Part shown: positions 1-10,498 of the stretch, piece by piece
How positions within the stretch are numbered: the stretch's first letter is position 1
Layout: each line of letters starts with the position of its first letter
DNA from: Girardinichthys multiradiatus
Taxonomy: Eukaryota > Chordata > Actinopteri > Cyprinodontiformes > Goodeidae
Assembly (NCBI RefSeq): GCF_021462225.1
Contig: NC_061812.1
Location: 37,931,175-37,995,174 of the forward strand
Reading direction: 5' to 3'
DNA length: 64,000 nt
Notes under the pieces: generated by a model
Seen by the model: only the letters and a program-made list of their open reading frames with translations
Database searches by the model: none
Told to the model about the DNA's origin: nothing
Program-made: the position numbers and the translations under genes

Positions 1-870
1 TGTTAATTATAATGATTTTTTGCTTACAGCTGATGAAAACACAAAATTTTAGATTAAATAATGCGCCTGACTAGTATAAAACGTTTTAGTACAATAATGT
101 GGGCTAAATGAAAAGTTTGTTTATTACCTACATAAAGGTTATTTTTCAAAAGGTATTTTTAATATGACAATCAAGCCTCACAGGAATGTATATTCTAATT
201 TAGTGAAAATGACTGTATTGTGACTAGAGTAAGGGCTGTTTCTTCTTGACTTACTTTTACAGAGGAACATGCAAATAGTTCTCATTCTGAGCCACAGATT
301 TTGTGTTCTTGTTATTTTAAATCTAATAAAACATTGAAACTAAATGAACCGACCAGGTCCATTGATGCACAAAGAGGTCAGGTGTTCAGCTCGTTTTTCT
401 ACAAAAAACTGAACCAGAGGGAGCTAACGCTGGACTGACTCAGACACAATGAACCTGTCGTGTCAGCTGGAACGTTTTAGGTTTTTTCAAATAAATTTTA
501 CTACAGACCTAAACTTTATTTGGCTTATTAGAATTAGAAACAGAAAACACAACGGGGTAAAGACATGGACCCAGTACTTAGATCTGTTGCAGAAGGCAGT
601 ATTTTTGTTCCCATCAACCAGTCATAAGTCTTTGCAACTCCTTTTAACGTTTTTCAACCTTCTTACAGGGATTTTGGACCAAACGTCGCTGCTCCTTTTA
701 GAGATTAAAGCAATGAGATATCAATTCAAACTTTGGCCTCTATTCAGAATCAAAGTAACTAATTGGATAAGGTCTGGGGTCCTATCTTGATTTAGTTTTG
801 ATTTAGTTCTTCAACTCAGGGATCTACCTGCTGCACCATAATTAGATCTGTTACATGGGCCCTTCATATT
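1..870. other. AT-rich non-coding flank, no gene seen
   Basis: No exon or recognisable transposon protein is visible here. An open frame of 113 codons at 449-790 (+) has a composition expected by chance and no domain I know. The stretch is AT-rich and forms the left flank of the L2 LINE that follows. Confidence 0.5.
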
Positions 871-888
871 TAAGGTTTATATGGATAA

Positions 889-1287
889 GTCTGTGTTTCC
901 TACCTGAAACTGCTGGCTAAAGATAAGCGTAAATACAGTAAGATTGTTATTCACGCTGGCGGTAATGACACCCGGTTACGTCAATCGGAGGTCACGAAAG
1001 TTAGTGTTGCTTCGGTGTGTAAGTTTGCCAAAACAATGTCGGACTCCGTAATTTTCTCTGGTCCCCTCCCCGATCGGACCAGTGACGACATGTTTAGCCG
1101 CATGCTGTCATTCAACCGCTGGCTGTCTAGGTGGTGTCCAGAAAACAATGTGGGTTACATTGATAACTGGCAAACATTTTGGGGAAAACCTGGTCTGATC
1201 CGGAGAGACGGCATCCATCCCACTTTGGATGGAGCTGCTCTTCTTTCTAGGAATCTGGCCGAATTTATTAGTTCTCCAAAACTCTGA
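889..1287 (+). pseudogene. C-terminal part of LINE ORF1 with esterase-like (SGNH) signature
   Basis: About 132 codons stay open from just after the stop at 886-888 to the TGA at 1285-1287. Two features resemble SGNH/GDSL hydrolases. A Gly-Gly-Asn-Asp block is encoded at about 958-969, and an Asp-Gly-Ile-His block has its Asp at 1207-1209 and its His at 1216-1218, matching the GxND and DxxH blocks. ORF1 proteins of CR1/L2 LINEs are known to carry such esterase domains. The N-terminal part with the catalytic Ser block is absent, so this copy cannot make a full ORF1. The same reading frame continues past the TGA into ORF2. Confidence 0.7.
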
Positions 1288-1380
1288 CAACCCAGGGTTC
1301 AGACCAGGAAGCAGGGTCGTAGTTTAACACTCCTCTCTGCAGCTTCTGTACTGCTACCCACCCATTACCCTATTAAGACA

Positions 1381-4300
1381 GTGTCTCGCCCACGGCCAAA
1401 ATTGAATAGATTAAAAAATAATCTAAAAGGAGGAAATCAGGAAAATCTAATAAAAATAAACACAACTCAGACCAAAAAGAAAAATAAAACAATTAAATGT
1501 GGCTTACTGAACATAAGATCTCTCTCTTCAAAGACATTGCTAGTTAGTGACCTGATTTGTGATAATCAGATTGATTTACTTTGCGTCACAGAAACCTGGC
1601 TGCAGCAAGAGGATTATGTTACTATAAATGAGTCAACTCCTACTAATTATTTAAATTTTCACCTTCCTCGAATTACTGGGCGAGGAGGAGGAGTAGCAAC
1701 CATCTTTCAGTCTGATTTATTGATTAGCCCCAGACCAATCAATAGCTACAACTCTTTTGAATATTTAATCCTTAGTTTTCCTCATCCAAATTGCAAAGCA
1801 CTAACACCTCTTCTGTTTGTTGTTTTGTACCGTCCACCAGGCCCTTACTCTCAATTTGTAGATCAGTTTTCAGACCTTTTATCTGATTTAGTGTTAAATA
1901 CAGATAAAGTTATTATAGTGGGGGATTTTAACATTCATGTAGACGCTGAAAGTGATAGCCTAAATATAGCGTTTAATGTTGTCTTAGACTCAATTGGCTT
2001 TGATCAAAACATTAACAAATCTACCCACCTTTGTCTTCATTCTCTGGACCTTGTGCTGACATATGGCATTGAGTGTAAAGACATAACAATATTCTCTCAT
2101 AACCCTGTCCTGTCTGACCATTTCTTAATAACCTTTGAGTTTAATTTAACCGAGTACTCCACACCTGAAAGAAAATTTCATTATAGTAGATCATTATCAG
2201 GCGATGCTGTAACAACCTTTAAAGAATCTGTTCCACTTTTAATTTCCTCATTATCACTGAAAAGCACAGTGGAGGGCAATAATTCTGTTTCTGCCCCTTC
2301 ACAAATTGATTCTTTTGTTCATAGTGTTTCTTCATCATTGCATGATGCATTAGACAATGCAGCCACCTTGAAAAAGAAGGTAATCATTAATAGGAGGCTA
2401 GCTCCTTGGTTTAATTCAGAGCTGCGTACTTTAAAGCACAATGTTAGAAAATTGGAGAGAAAATGGCGCTCTACACACCTAGAGGATTCCTACTTAATCT
2501 GGAAAAATAGCCTACTGTTGTATAAAAAGACACTTCGCCAAGCTAGAACAGCTTACTTCTCATCATTAATAGAAGAGAACAAGAATAATCCTAGGTTTCT
2601 CTTTAGTACAGTTGCTAAACTTACACAGAGTCATAGTTCTGTTGAGCCATCCATTCCCTTAGCTCTTAGTAGCCATGACTTTATGGGATTCTTCTTAAAT
2701 AAAATTTATTCTATTAAAAAGAAAATCTTTGACATACTCCCGAAGATGATTACTTCATCCACAGCAAGTGAGACAACATTGGAAATAACTGCAGAACCTG
2801 ATTTGTGTTTGGACTGTTTTGATCCTGTGAAGCTTCCTGAGTTATCAGAAATATTAGCTTCATCTAAACCTTCAACTTGTATGTTAGACCCAATCCCAAC
2901 CAAATTATTTAAGGAAGTGTTCCCTCTGATTACCAGCCCCATTTTAGATATGATTAATCTATCTTTAGTAAATGGATATGTACCACAGGCTTTTAAGTTA
3001 GCTATAATTAAACCTTTACGTAAGAAACCTCCGCTTGATCGAGATGACTTGAAAAATTACAGACCTATATCCAATCTTCCATTCTTATCTAACATTCTTG
3101 AGAAAATTGTTGCTAATCAAATGTGTGAGCCTTTATACAGCAATGACCTGTTTGAAGAGTTTCAGTCAGGTTTCAGAGCTCATCATAGCACTGAAACAGC
3201 TCTGCTGAAAGTCAGTAATGATATTCTTATGGCCTCAGATAATGGACTTGTGTCTGTTCTGGTTCTGTTAGATCTCAGTGCTGCATTTGATACAGTCGAT
3301 CACAAAATTCTCTTAGAAAGGCTGGAATATGCTGTAGGGATCAGGGGAACAGCGCTAGGCTGGTTTAAATCTTATCTGTCTGACAGATTCCAGTTTGTTC
3401 ATGTAAATGATAAATCATCTTTAAACTCCACGGTTAATTGTGGAGTACCACAGGGCTCAGTACTTGGGCCAATTATCTTTACTATATATATGCTTCCAAT
3501 AGGTCAAATTATTAGGCAGCATGGGATAAATTTTCACTGTTACGCTGATGATACTCAGCTTTACTTATCCATAAATCCTGATGAGCCCAACCAGTTAGAT
3601 AGACTACAAGCATGTCTTGAAGATATAAAAACTTGGATGATGTTACATTTTTTGCTTCTAAATTCAGACAAGACAGAAGTTGTCGTCTTTGGACTGCAGT
3701 CTTTAAAAAAGAAACTGCTTAGTCAATCACTTAACCTGGATGGCATTAAATTGACCTCTGATAATAAAGTAAAAAACCTTGGTGTTATTTTTGACCAGGA
3801 CATGTCATTTAAATCCCATATTAAACAGGTTTCTAGGATTTCCTTCTTTCATCTCCGGAACATTGCCAAAATTAGAAATATCCTATCTAGGAGTGACGCT
3901 GAAAAACTAGTCCATGCATTTGTTACTTCAAGGCTGGACTATTGTAATTCGTTACTATCAGGATGTCCACAAAATGCAGTTAAAAGCCTTCAGCTGATTC
4001 AAAATGCTGCAGCAAGAGTTCTGATGAAAATTAAAAAGAGAGATCATCTACTACTACATTCCCCTACTTTAGCTTCCCTTCATTGGCTCCCTGTTAAGTC
4101 CAGAATAGAATTTAAAATTCTCCTCCTCACATATAAAGCCCTTAATGATCTAGCTCCATCATACATCAGAGATCTGATTGTTCCATATGTTCCTAACAAA
4201 GCACTTCGTTCTCAGACTGCAGGTTTACTGGTGGTTCCTAGAGTCTCTAGAAGTAGAATGGGAGGCAAATCATTTAGTTATCAGGCTCCTCTCCTGTGGA

Positions 4301-4392
4301 ACCAGCTCCCAGCTTTAGTCCGTGAGGTAGACACCCTGTCTACTTTTAAGGCTAGGCTTAAAACTTTCCTTTTTGATAAAGCTTATAGTTAG
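1381..4392 (+). CDS. L2 LINE ORF2: endonuclease and reverse transcriptase, uninterrupted
   Basis: An open frame of 1003 codons ends at TAG 4390-4392. The N-terminal part is an apurinic-like endonuclease: Asn44 in LLNIRS, Glu71 in VTETWL, Asp182 and Asn184 in GDFNIH, and Ser-Asp-His at 245-247. The centre is a reverse transcriptase: Asp631 in [23 protein letters not shown] from about 688, and the catalytic YADD at 721-724. The C-terminal part has the LHWLPV and [12 protein letters not shown] blocks typical of L2. The listed start is a GTG and is arbitrary, because the frame is open from the ORF1 stop at 1285-1287. The true initiation codon or mechanism is unknown. There are no stops or frameshifts across about 3 kb, so this looks like a young copy. 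The protein would copy its RNA into nicked DNA. Confidence 0.88.
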   Translation: MSRPRPKLNRLKNNLKGGNQENLIKINTTQTKKKNKTIKCGLLNIRSLSSKTLLVSDLICDNQIDLLCVTETWLQQEDYVTINESTPTNYLNFHLPRITGRGGGVATIFQSDLLISPRPINSYNSFEYLILSFPHPNCKALTPLLFVVLYRPPGPYSQFVDQFSDLLSDLVLNTDKVIIVGDFNIHVDAESDSLNIAFNVVLDSIGFDQNINKSTHLCLHSLDLVLTYGIECKDITIFSHNPVLSDHFLITFEFNLTEYSTPERKFHYSRSLSGDAVTTFKESVPLLISSLSLKSTVEGNNSVSAPSQIDSFVHSVSSSLHDALDNAATLKKKVIINRRLAPWFNSELRTLKHNVRKLERKWRSTHLEDSYLIWKNSLLLYKKTLRQARTAYFSSLIEENKNNPRFLFSTVAKLTQSHSSVEPSIPLALSSHDFMGFFLNKIYSIKKKIFDILPKMITSSTASETTLEITAEPDLCLDCFDPVKLPELSEILASSKPSTCMLDPIPTKLFKEVFPLITSPILDMINLSLVNGYVPQAFKLAIIKPLRKKPPLDRDDLKNYRPISNLPFLSNILEKIVANQMCEPLYSNDLFEEFQSGFRAHHSTETALLKVSNDILMASDNGLVSVLVLLDLSAAFDTVDHKILLERLEYAVGIRGTALGWFKSYLSDRFQFVHVNDKSSLNSTVNCGVPQGSVLGPIIFTIYMLPIGQIIRQHGINFHCYADDTQLYLSINPDEPNQLDRLQACLEDIKTWMMLHFLLLNSDKTEVVVFGLQSLKKKLLSQSLNLDGIKLTSDNKVKNLGVIFDQDMSFKSHIKQVSRISFFHLRNIAKIRNILSRSDAEKLVHAFVTSRLDYCNSLLSGCPQNAVKSLQLIQNAAARVLMKIKKRDHLLLHSPTLASLHWLPVKSRIEFKILLLTYKALNDLAPSYIRDLIVPYVPNKALRSQTAGLLVVPRVSRSRMGGKSFSYQAPLLWNQLPALVREVDTLSTFKARLKTFLFDKAYS

Positions 4393-5630
4393 AGTGGCTT
4401 AGTTTATCCTGAGCCATCTTCCTTATTTTTTACCTCCGTCTTCTTCCCTCCCTGTTGGTTAGAGTAAGGGGGAGTCAGGTTTAGCCTAAACCGGCTCAGT
4501 TATGGTTGAGGTGCAAACACACCCTCCATTTCTGCTACCTGTATGACCCCTTCTCTTTTCCAATGGTTATAATCAGTCTGACAGAGGGAGGTATCCCAAT
4601 CATTGTGGTTTTTAGTATAACAATGACCATCAGTGGGACCCTTTGTGAGGTGCCTTGAGATGACATTGTTGTAAATAAGCACCGTTTAACTAAATAATCT
4701 GAACTGAAACTATCTGTGTAGTTATGCTGCTATAGGCTTAGGCTACTGGAGGACATAACGACCACTTTCACACTCTTCGCTACATTCTCACACTACTCTC
4801 CAATTTTGCATTGTTTGCTGTTATTTCAGCTTTTAACCTTGTTCTCTCTATTCTCTTCCTAGAAGCTACACCTGGCATGGCTCTGTGTCTGCCTGTGACA
4901 CCTTTCTGGAGAGGGGAATCGTCCGAGCTTCTGCTGGCAACAACTTAATGCTCGCCCTCTACCGATGATCCAAATAGCCCTGTCTTTTAGTATTTAACCC
5001 TTTCTCTCTCCTAAACATGGAAATTGACTGAGCTTTTACTGTAACTAATTATATGTGCTCTCTTTCAGACTCTAACCTTGAAAACTGGCTCAGAGTTTAT
5101 CTGTTCTTTCTTTCTAGGTGAAACGACTAAAGGAGCTACATCCATTAACATTTACTGTTCCTTCCCATAGAAAGTACTTCTGGATCAGTGCTTCTGTGTT
5201 CTTTTTGTGTCTCTGCTCTGTTCTCTCAAACCCCCAGTCGGTCGTGGCAGATGGCTGCTCACACTGAGCCTGGTTCTGCTGGAGGTTTCTTCCTGTTAAA
5301 AGGGAGTTTTTCCTCTCCGCTGTCGCTGCATGCATGCTCAGTATGAGGGATTGCTGCAAAGTCAACGCCAGTGACTGTCCACTGTCTCTACATGCTCATC
5401 TGGGAGGAGGGAATGCTGCACGTCACTGAATGGATGCAATCTGCTGGGTTTCCTTAGATAGAAAAGCTTTTTATCCAATTTGAATAAAAAGCTAACTCCG
5501 ACTGCACTGTTCAATTGTTAGGGTTAATTGGAATGTATGTACCTGACTGTTGTGAAGTGCCTTGAGACAACCTGTGTTGTGAATTGGCGCTATATAAATA
5601 AAACGGAATTGAATTGAAACTGAATTGAAG
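4393..5630 (+). other. L2 LINE 3' UTR with two tail-like modules
   Basis: This non-coding part of the LINE is typical of fish L2 elements, including the block ggaggtttcttcctgttaaa near 5281. A tail-like module (tgccttgaga, then a degraded version of the rest) lies at about 4650-4705. A full tail with ggcgctatataaataaa and gaattgaa repeats lies at about 5553-5630. The second is the real 3' end. Confidence 0.7.
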
Positions 5631-5639
5631 TAATCATTT

Positions 5640-6582
5640 CATATATCATTTGTCTCACAGCATAATTATGAAAGTCATATAACATGACTTAAGCAATTAT
5701 GCTTTGAGGCAAACAATATGCTTTATTTGTATCTGTTTAATGTACTGCTTGCACTCTTATCTTTGGTCGTGGATGTAATCTGGTTTGGTTGTTTTGCAGT
5801 CATAAAACATGTCAGTGAAAATAATAGAGTGAAACAAATTTGGCCCAGATTTCCACATCTCTGTCCAGGAGGATTCTGTATATTAGTATTTTGTGCTGGA
5901 GGTGGTGGTGTTTATGTAAATTCTTACACTTTTTAATTGTTTCCATGTGCTCTTGCCCATGAAGGGTTTGTTATTGTTCATGTCTAAAATGGAGAAATAT
6001 GTATAAAAGCATAAAAGAAAAAGCGAACACAGGGCTGCTGAAAGTTGCTGAACAGTGATAAATTATGGTGTCCAGTGCTGAATGTGGGCATCAATGCAGA
6101 ATGGCAGACAATGGGACCCCAAGAAAAAAAAAAAGTTTCCAGCTCCAATATGAGTCCATGAAGATGGTGATTTAACAAGTGGAGCTGAGGTCAGGGAGAG
6201 GTCAGAAAAATAATGTCCCAGAGCAGTAGCTTGGAGACCTAACAATCCTGCAGAGATTTAAGAAGCTGTGTGTGTCTGCCTGTAATATTGCAGAATGGGA
6301 AAGAGTTATACTTAAAAAAAATTGAAATCCATTTTTCTTTTGTTTTTTTGCATGGTCGCTCAAACTGCCAATTCAATGCGACTGCCATCAGTCTTCAGGC
6401 TGAAGGGTTCATGACCTCAAAGCGACCCACATGCACAGAAGGAGAATGTAGACGTCACACAGCAGCACACTGTTTACTGAAGTAACAATGAATGTTGGCG
6501 TCTATGTGTTATTGTTGAACAACGGGAGCAGACAATATTATGACCACATCATAACAACTTGAAGAAAGCTTAGAAAAAAGAG
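5640..6582. other. Non-coding, nothing recognised
   Basis: AT-rich sequence between the L2 LINE and the hAT-like element. Only short chance frames of 60 to 72 codons occur, and none shows a known motif. Confidence 0.45.
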
Positions 6583-6964
6583 ACCACAACCAGGCACGTA
6601 GTTAGACCTGGGCTTCCGGGGCGGAATCCCCGGATGTGTTCTGAATAGCCCCGGACATCTTGATAGAAGAAATTTAGAAGTATTAAAAAGATGCAGCCAC
6701 AAAATGGTATTGGACTTCACATTTTTATTTAAAAACAATCAGATTTTTTCATTTGTGTTCCATATAATCACCTCCCGCTCCACCTAACCTGACAATGAAT
6801 TAAAAGGAGAAGTAGTTATTTGCGCACTCGCGGCACCGCGAATACTACGCGCACAGCCAGAGACGGACTCCATTCTGGAGAAGTCCAGAGCAGCAGTTTA
6901 CTCCAGGTCGACCTGCCTCCTTCATTACCTGAAAGGTTACACTGAGCAGTTCGAACAGGGCTTA

Positions 6965-7546
6965 CAGGTCCTTTTCAAAATATTAGCATATTGTAATAAA
7001 TTCATTATTTTCCATAATGTAATGATGAAAATTTAACATTCATATATTTTATATTCATTGCACACTAACTGAAATATTTCAGGTCTTTTATTGTCTTAAT
7101 ACGGATGATTTTGGCGTACAGCTCATGAAAACACTCTGGATGAGCTAAAGGCCGCTATCGAAGCATCCTGGGCCTCCATAAGACCTCAGCAGTGCCACAG
7201 GCTGATTGCCTCCATGCCACGCCGCATTGAAGCAGTCATTTCTGCAAAAGGATTCCCGACCAAGTATTGAGTGCATAACTGTACATGATTATTTGAAGGT
7301 TGACGTTTTTGTATTAAAAACACTTTTCTTTTATTGGTCGGATGAAATATGCTAATTTTGTGAGATAGGAATTTTGGGTTTTCATGAGCTGTATGCCACA
7401 ATCATCCGTATTAAGACAATAAAAGACCTGAAATATTTCAGTTAGTGTGCAATGAATCTAAACTATATGAATGTTAAATTTTCATCATGACATTATGGAA
7501 AATAATGAGCTTTATCACAATATGCTAATATTTTGAGAAGGACCTG
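6965..7546 (+). mobile_element. Internally deleted Tc1-like element (non-autonomous), sibling of the 14.5-kb copy
   Basis: This 582-bp element begins with caggtccttttcaaaatatt, ends in the inverted equivalent, and is flanked by TA at 6963-6964 and 7547-7548. Its right inverted repeat (7347-7546) is the full 200 bp found in the complete copy at 14554-16162. Its left repeat keeps about 168 bp and then jumps into the last 46 codons of the transposase gene. The join at 7130-7132 falls on AAC, which is present on both sides in the intact copy, so a microhomology-mediated internal deletion is likely. The element could move only with transposase supplied in trans. Confidence 0.9.
7130..7270 (+). pseudogene. 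Transposase C-terminal remnant in the deleted Tc1 copy
   Basis: Forty-six codons plus TGA (7268-7270) match residues 289 to 334 of the transposase encoded at 14830-15834, ending in the same Gly-Phe-Pro-Thr-Lys-Tyr. The helix-turn-helix and the DDE catalytic region are all gone. It has no start of its own and is not expected to be functional. Confidence 0.85.
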
Positions 7547-8287
7547 TATTTCAGAGCAACCGCGGGGCCAACCGAAGAGAGGGAGCCTGGTGGGTGTGTG
7601 TGTTCAGGAATAGGTGGACGCTGAGCGGTATAACCCAGACGAAGATAGCGGTAAAACCTGAATGCCGACTCGGAAAGAGCTAATTGTAAACTACAGCTAA
7701 TCACTTATTCACCCAGCAAAACATGAGGTGTAGGTTCACTCTAATGAGCACCTTCAGGGTCATGATGAGGAACTTTCACCTGAGCTACAGGTGAAGTTAA
7801 ATGATCTGTGATAGAAAACAGCAGCAACCTTCTCTGTGAGCTTCTAGCCGGATTTGCACCATAATGTGAAAATATCTGGTCCTTTACTTCAGTCAAAATA
7901 AAAGCATTTATCCTAACGTAGCTGAACACATTAAAAGGTCCTTCAGATCAACACATTGCATCTCATGGCAGCAGCCAGTGTTAAAATCTAGTTCTACATG
8001 TAGACAGAACCAGGTGTTGCTCAATAAACCAGGAAAATGTCTCCTGGTGCCAGTAAGACGTAGTAGAAAGTGTAAAAGTAAGCCTCCCTCTTCTCTTTTA
8101 TATCTTCTTTGCTGATTCTAAACATACAGCTCTGGCTTTAAAGATGCAGTATAATTAAGAAATAAATCATAGCAATTAATCACAGGTGGACCATTCATTA
8201 GTTAACTATTTTATTTTTCTGAATTTAACATGAAATATTATCTAAACTAATTAAACAAGGATACAGTTTTAATGAAAGTGAGACATA

Positions 8288-9918
8288 CAGTACACACCAA
8301 AAGTTTGGACACACCTTCTCATTCAAAGAGTTTTCTTTATTTTCATGACTATGAATATTGTAGCTTCACACTGAAGGCATCAAAACTATGAATTAACACA
8401 TGTGGAATTATATACTGAACAAAAAAGTGTGAAACAACTGAAAATATGTCTTATATTCTAGGTTCTTCAAAGTAGCCATCTTTTGCTTTGATTACTGCTC
8501 CGCACACTCTTGACATTCTGTTGATGAGCTTCAAGAGGTAGTCACCTGAAATGGTTTTCACTTCACAGGTGTGCCTTGTCAGGTTTAATAAGTGGGATTT
8601 CAAGCTTTATAAATGGGGTTGGGACCATCAGTTGTGTTGTGCAGGAGGTGAATACAGTACACAGCTGATAGTCCTACTGAATAGACTGTTAGAATTTGTA
8701 TTATGGCAAGAAAAAAGCAGCTAAGGAAAAAAAAACAAGTGGCCATCATTACTTTAAGAAATGAAGGTCAGTCAGTCCGAACAATTGGGAAAACTTTCAA
8801 AGTGTCTTCAAGTGCAGTCGCAAAAACCATCAAGCGCTACAAAGAAACTGGCTCACATGAGGACCGCACCAGGAAAGGAAGACCAAGAGTCACCTCTGCT
8901 GCGGACGATAAGTTCATCCGAGTCACCAGCCTCAGAAATCGCAGGTTAACAGCAGCTCAGATTAGAGAACAGGTCAATGCCACACAGAGTTCTAGCAGCA
9001 GACACATCTCTAGAACAACTGTTAAGAAGAGACTGTGTGAATTAGGCCTTCATGGTAAAATAGCTGCTAGGAAACCACTGCTGAGGACAGGCAACAAGCA
9101 GAAGAGACTTGTTTGGGCTAAAGAACACAAGGCATGGACATTAGACCAGTGGAAATCTGTGCTTTGGTCTGATGAGTCCAAGTTTGAGAGCTTTGGTTAG
9201 AATCACCGTGTCTTTGTGCGGCGCAGAAGAGCTGAACAGATGGACTCTACATGCCTGGTTCCCACCGTGAAGCATGGAGGAGGAGGTGTGATGGTGTGGG
9301 GGTGCTTTGCTGGTGACACTGTTGGGGATTTATTCAAAATTGAAGGCATACTGAACCAGCATGGCTACCACAGCATTTTGCAGCGGCATGCTATTCCATC
9401 CGGTTTGCGTTTAGTTGGACCATCATTTATTTTTCAACAGGACAATGACCCCAAACACACCTCCAGGCTGTGTAAGGGCTATTTGACCAACGAGTAGAGT
9501 GATGGGGTGCTGCGCCAGATGACCTGGCCTCCACAGTCACCGGACCTGAACCCAATTGAGATGCTTAGGGGTGAGCTGGACCGCGGAGTGAAGACAAAAG
9601 GGCCAACAAGCGCTAAGTGTCGCTGGGAACTCCTTCAAGACTGTTGGAAAACCATTTCAGGTGACTACCTCTTGAAGCTCATCAACAGAATGCCAAGAGT
9701 GTGCGGAGCAGTAATTAAAGCAAAAGGTGGCTACTTTGAAGAACCTAGAATATAAGACATATTTTCAGTTGTTTCACACTTTTTTGTTCAGTATATAATT
9801 CCACATGTGTTAATTCATAGTTTTGATTCCTTCAGTGTGAAGCTACAATATTCATAGTCATGAAAATAAAGGAAACTCTTTGAATGAGAAGGTGTGTCCA
9901 AACCTTTGGTCTGTACTG
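8288..9918 (+). mobile_element. Tc1-like transposon with terminal inverted repeats, recently inactivated
   Basis: This 1631-bp element is flanked by TA dinucleotides (8286-8287 and 9919-9920). The left end starts cagtacacaccaaaagtttg and the right end is its near-perfect inverted complement. Similarity extends roughly 130 to 140 bp inward, to the gttcagtatataattccac region. It holds one transposase gene with two stop codons. It belongs to a different Tc1 family from the copies at 6965 and 14554. It sits inside the hAT-like element, so it inserted later than that element. Confidence 0.92.
8703..9755 (+). pseudogene. Tc1-like transposase with two in-frame stops
   Basis: One reading frame of 351 codons runs from ATG 8703 to TAA 9753-9755, broken only by TAG at 9198-9200 and TAG at 9495-9497. 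The N-terminal 120 residues form the paired-like DNA-binding region (two helix-turn-helix units with a GRPR-like linker). The catalytic triad is present: Asp in LWSDESKF just before the first stop, Asp in QQDNDPKHT, and Glu in SPDLNPIE. The second stop probably replaced a Glu codon (GAG to TAG) next to the conserved Ser-Asp-Gly. Later residues such as the LRGELDRGV segment also look drifted. Family members cut and paste DNA at TA sites. This copy would give only truncated proteins. Confidence 0.9.
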
Positions 9919-10498
9919 TACATACCATATGTAAATGTTTTGAAAGCTCTTGGCACAATAAAATAAACGTGTTCGTCTAAGATTTAGGAAAATCCACTTT
10001 ATTCCACTTTCCTATTTTGAAATATAAGAATAAAGACAATGGAGCCTCAGGAGTGGAACACTTTGAAAAGAATGTAATGTTTAAAAAGGTAATTTATGTA
10101 GATGACAAAAGAAGCATATTTATCTGGGCCATAGTAAACATCTCTGAGTTTAAGAAAAACATTTGTCAGCAAAAATTCAGATTAAGTTATTTTCTAAATA
10201 CCTCAAAATGTGTCATTTTTGCTTCAGCAAAATGGTTTTTCATCAGGCCTAAACTCTTTTTCTGTTTCATTCAGCTTCTAACAAAAATAAAAAGTAAATT
10301 TATTGCAAACCTTTTTTGTTTGATTCACAATAATTTACATTCAATCTAAAGCCAGCCGAGACAGAGAACTGGTACAATATGTGCTATGTTATTTTAACCT
10401 TAAATTACTTAGAAAGTTTCTTATTGAAATCTAAATATCTTGGATTTGGACTAAAGCCCCCAATGTTTTGAGACCCTAAAGACGCCCCTGAGCACAAC

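Larger units (their letters stand above)
871..5630 (+). mobile_element. L2-type LINE, 5'-truncated, with uninterrupted ORF2
   Basis: This is a non-LTR retrotransposon of the L2 type common in teleosts. In order it has the end of ORF1 with an SGNH-esterase-like signature, a complete ORF2 with an apurinic endonuclease and a reverse transcriptase, and a long 3' UTR. The UTR ends in a conserved tail with a tgccttgagacaac block, a ggcgctatataaataaa block and short gaattgaa repeats. The 5' boundary is approximate: the ORF1 frame is closed by stops at 871-873 and 886-888 and reads as ORF1 just after that, which suggests 5' truncation, the usual result of target-primed reverse transcription. Family assignment rests on protein motifs and the tail, not on a library search. 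Confidence 0.85.
6591..10490. mobile_element. hAT-like transposon carrying two nested Tc1-like insertions
   Basis: The left terminus reads CAGGCACGTAGTTAG and the right terminus, reverse-complemented, reads CAGGGGCGTCTTTAG, an imperfect inverted repeat with 11 of 15 bases matching. They are flanked by ACCACAAC (6583-6590) and AGCACAAC (10491-10498), an 8-bp target duplication with one mismatch. Eight-base duplications and CAGGG-type ends are typical of hAT transposons. Two Tc1-like elements lie inside (6965-7546 and 8288-9918). Without them the element is about 1.7 kb. I find no hAT transposase or BED zinc finger in it, so it is either non-autonomous or decayed. A GC-rich stretch at 6810-6960 and 7555-7680 may be its former 5' UTR or promoter. 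Strand is undetermined. Confidence 0.6.

Noticed and set aside
449..790. A 113-codon frame near the left edge.
   Set aside because: No recognisable motif, and its length is not unusual by chance in AT-rich DNA of this size.
6590..6640. A GC-rich inverted sequence (ttccggggcggaatccccgg) that might be a terminator hairpin.
   Set aside because: It lies at the edge of the hAT-like element in vertebrate DNA. A bacterial-type terminator makes no sense here.
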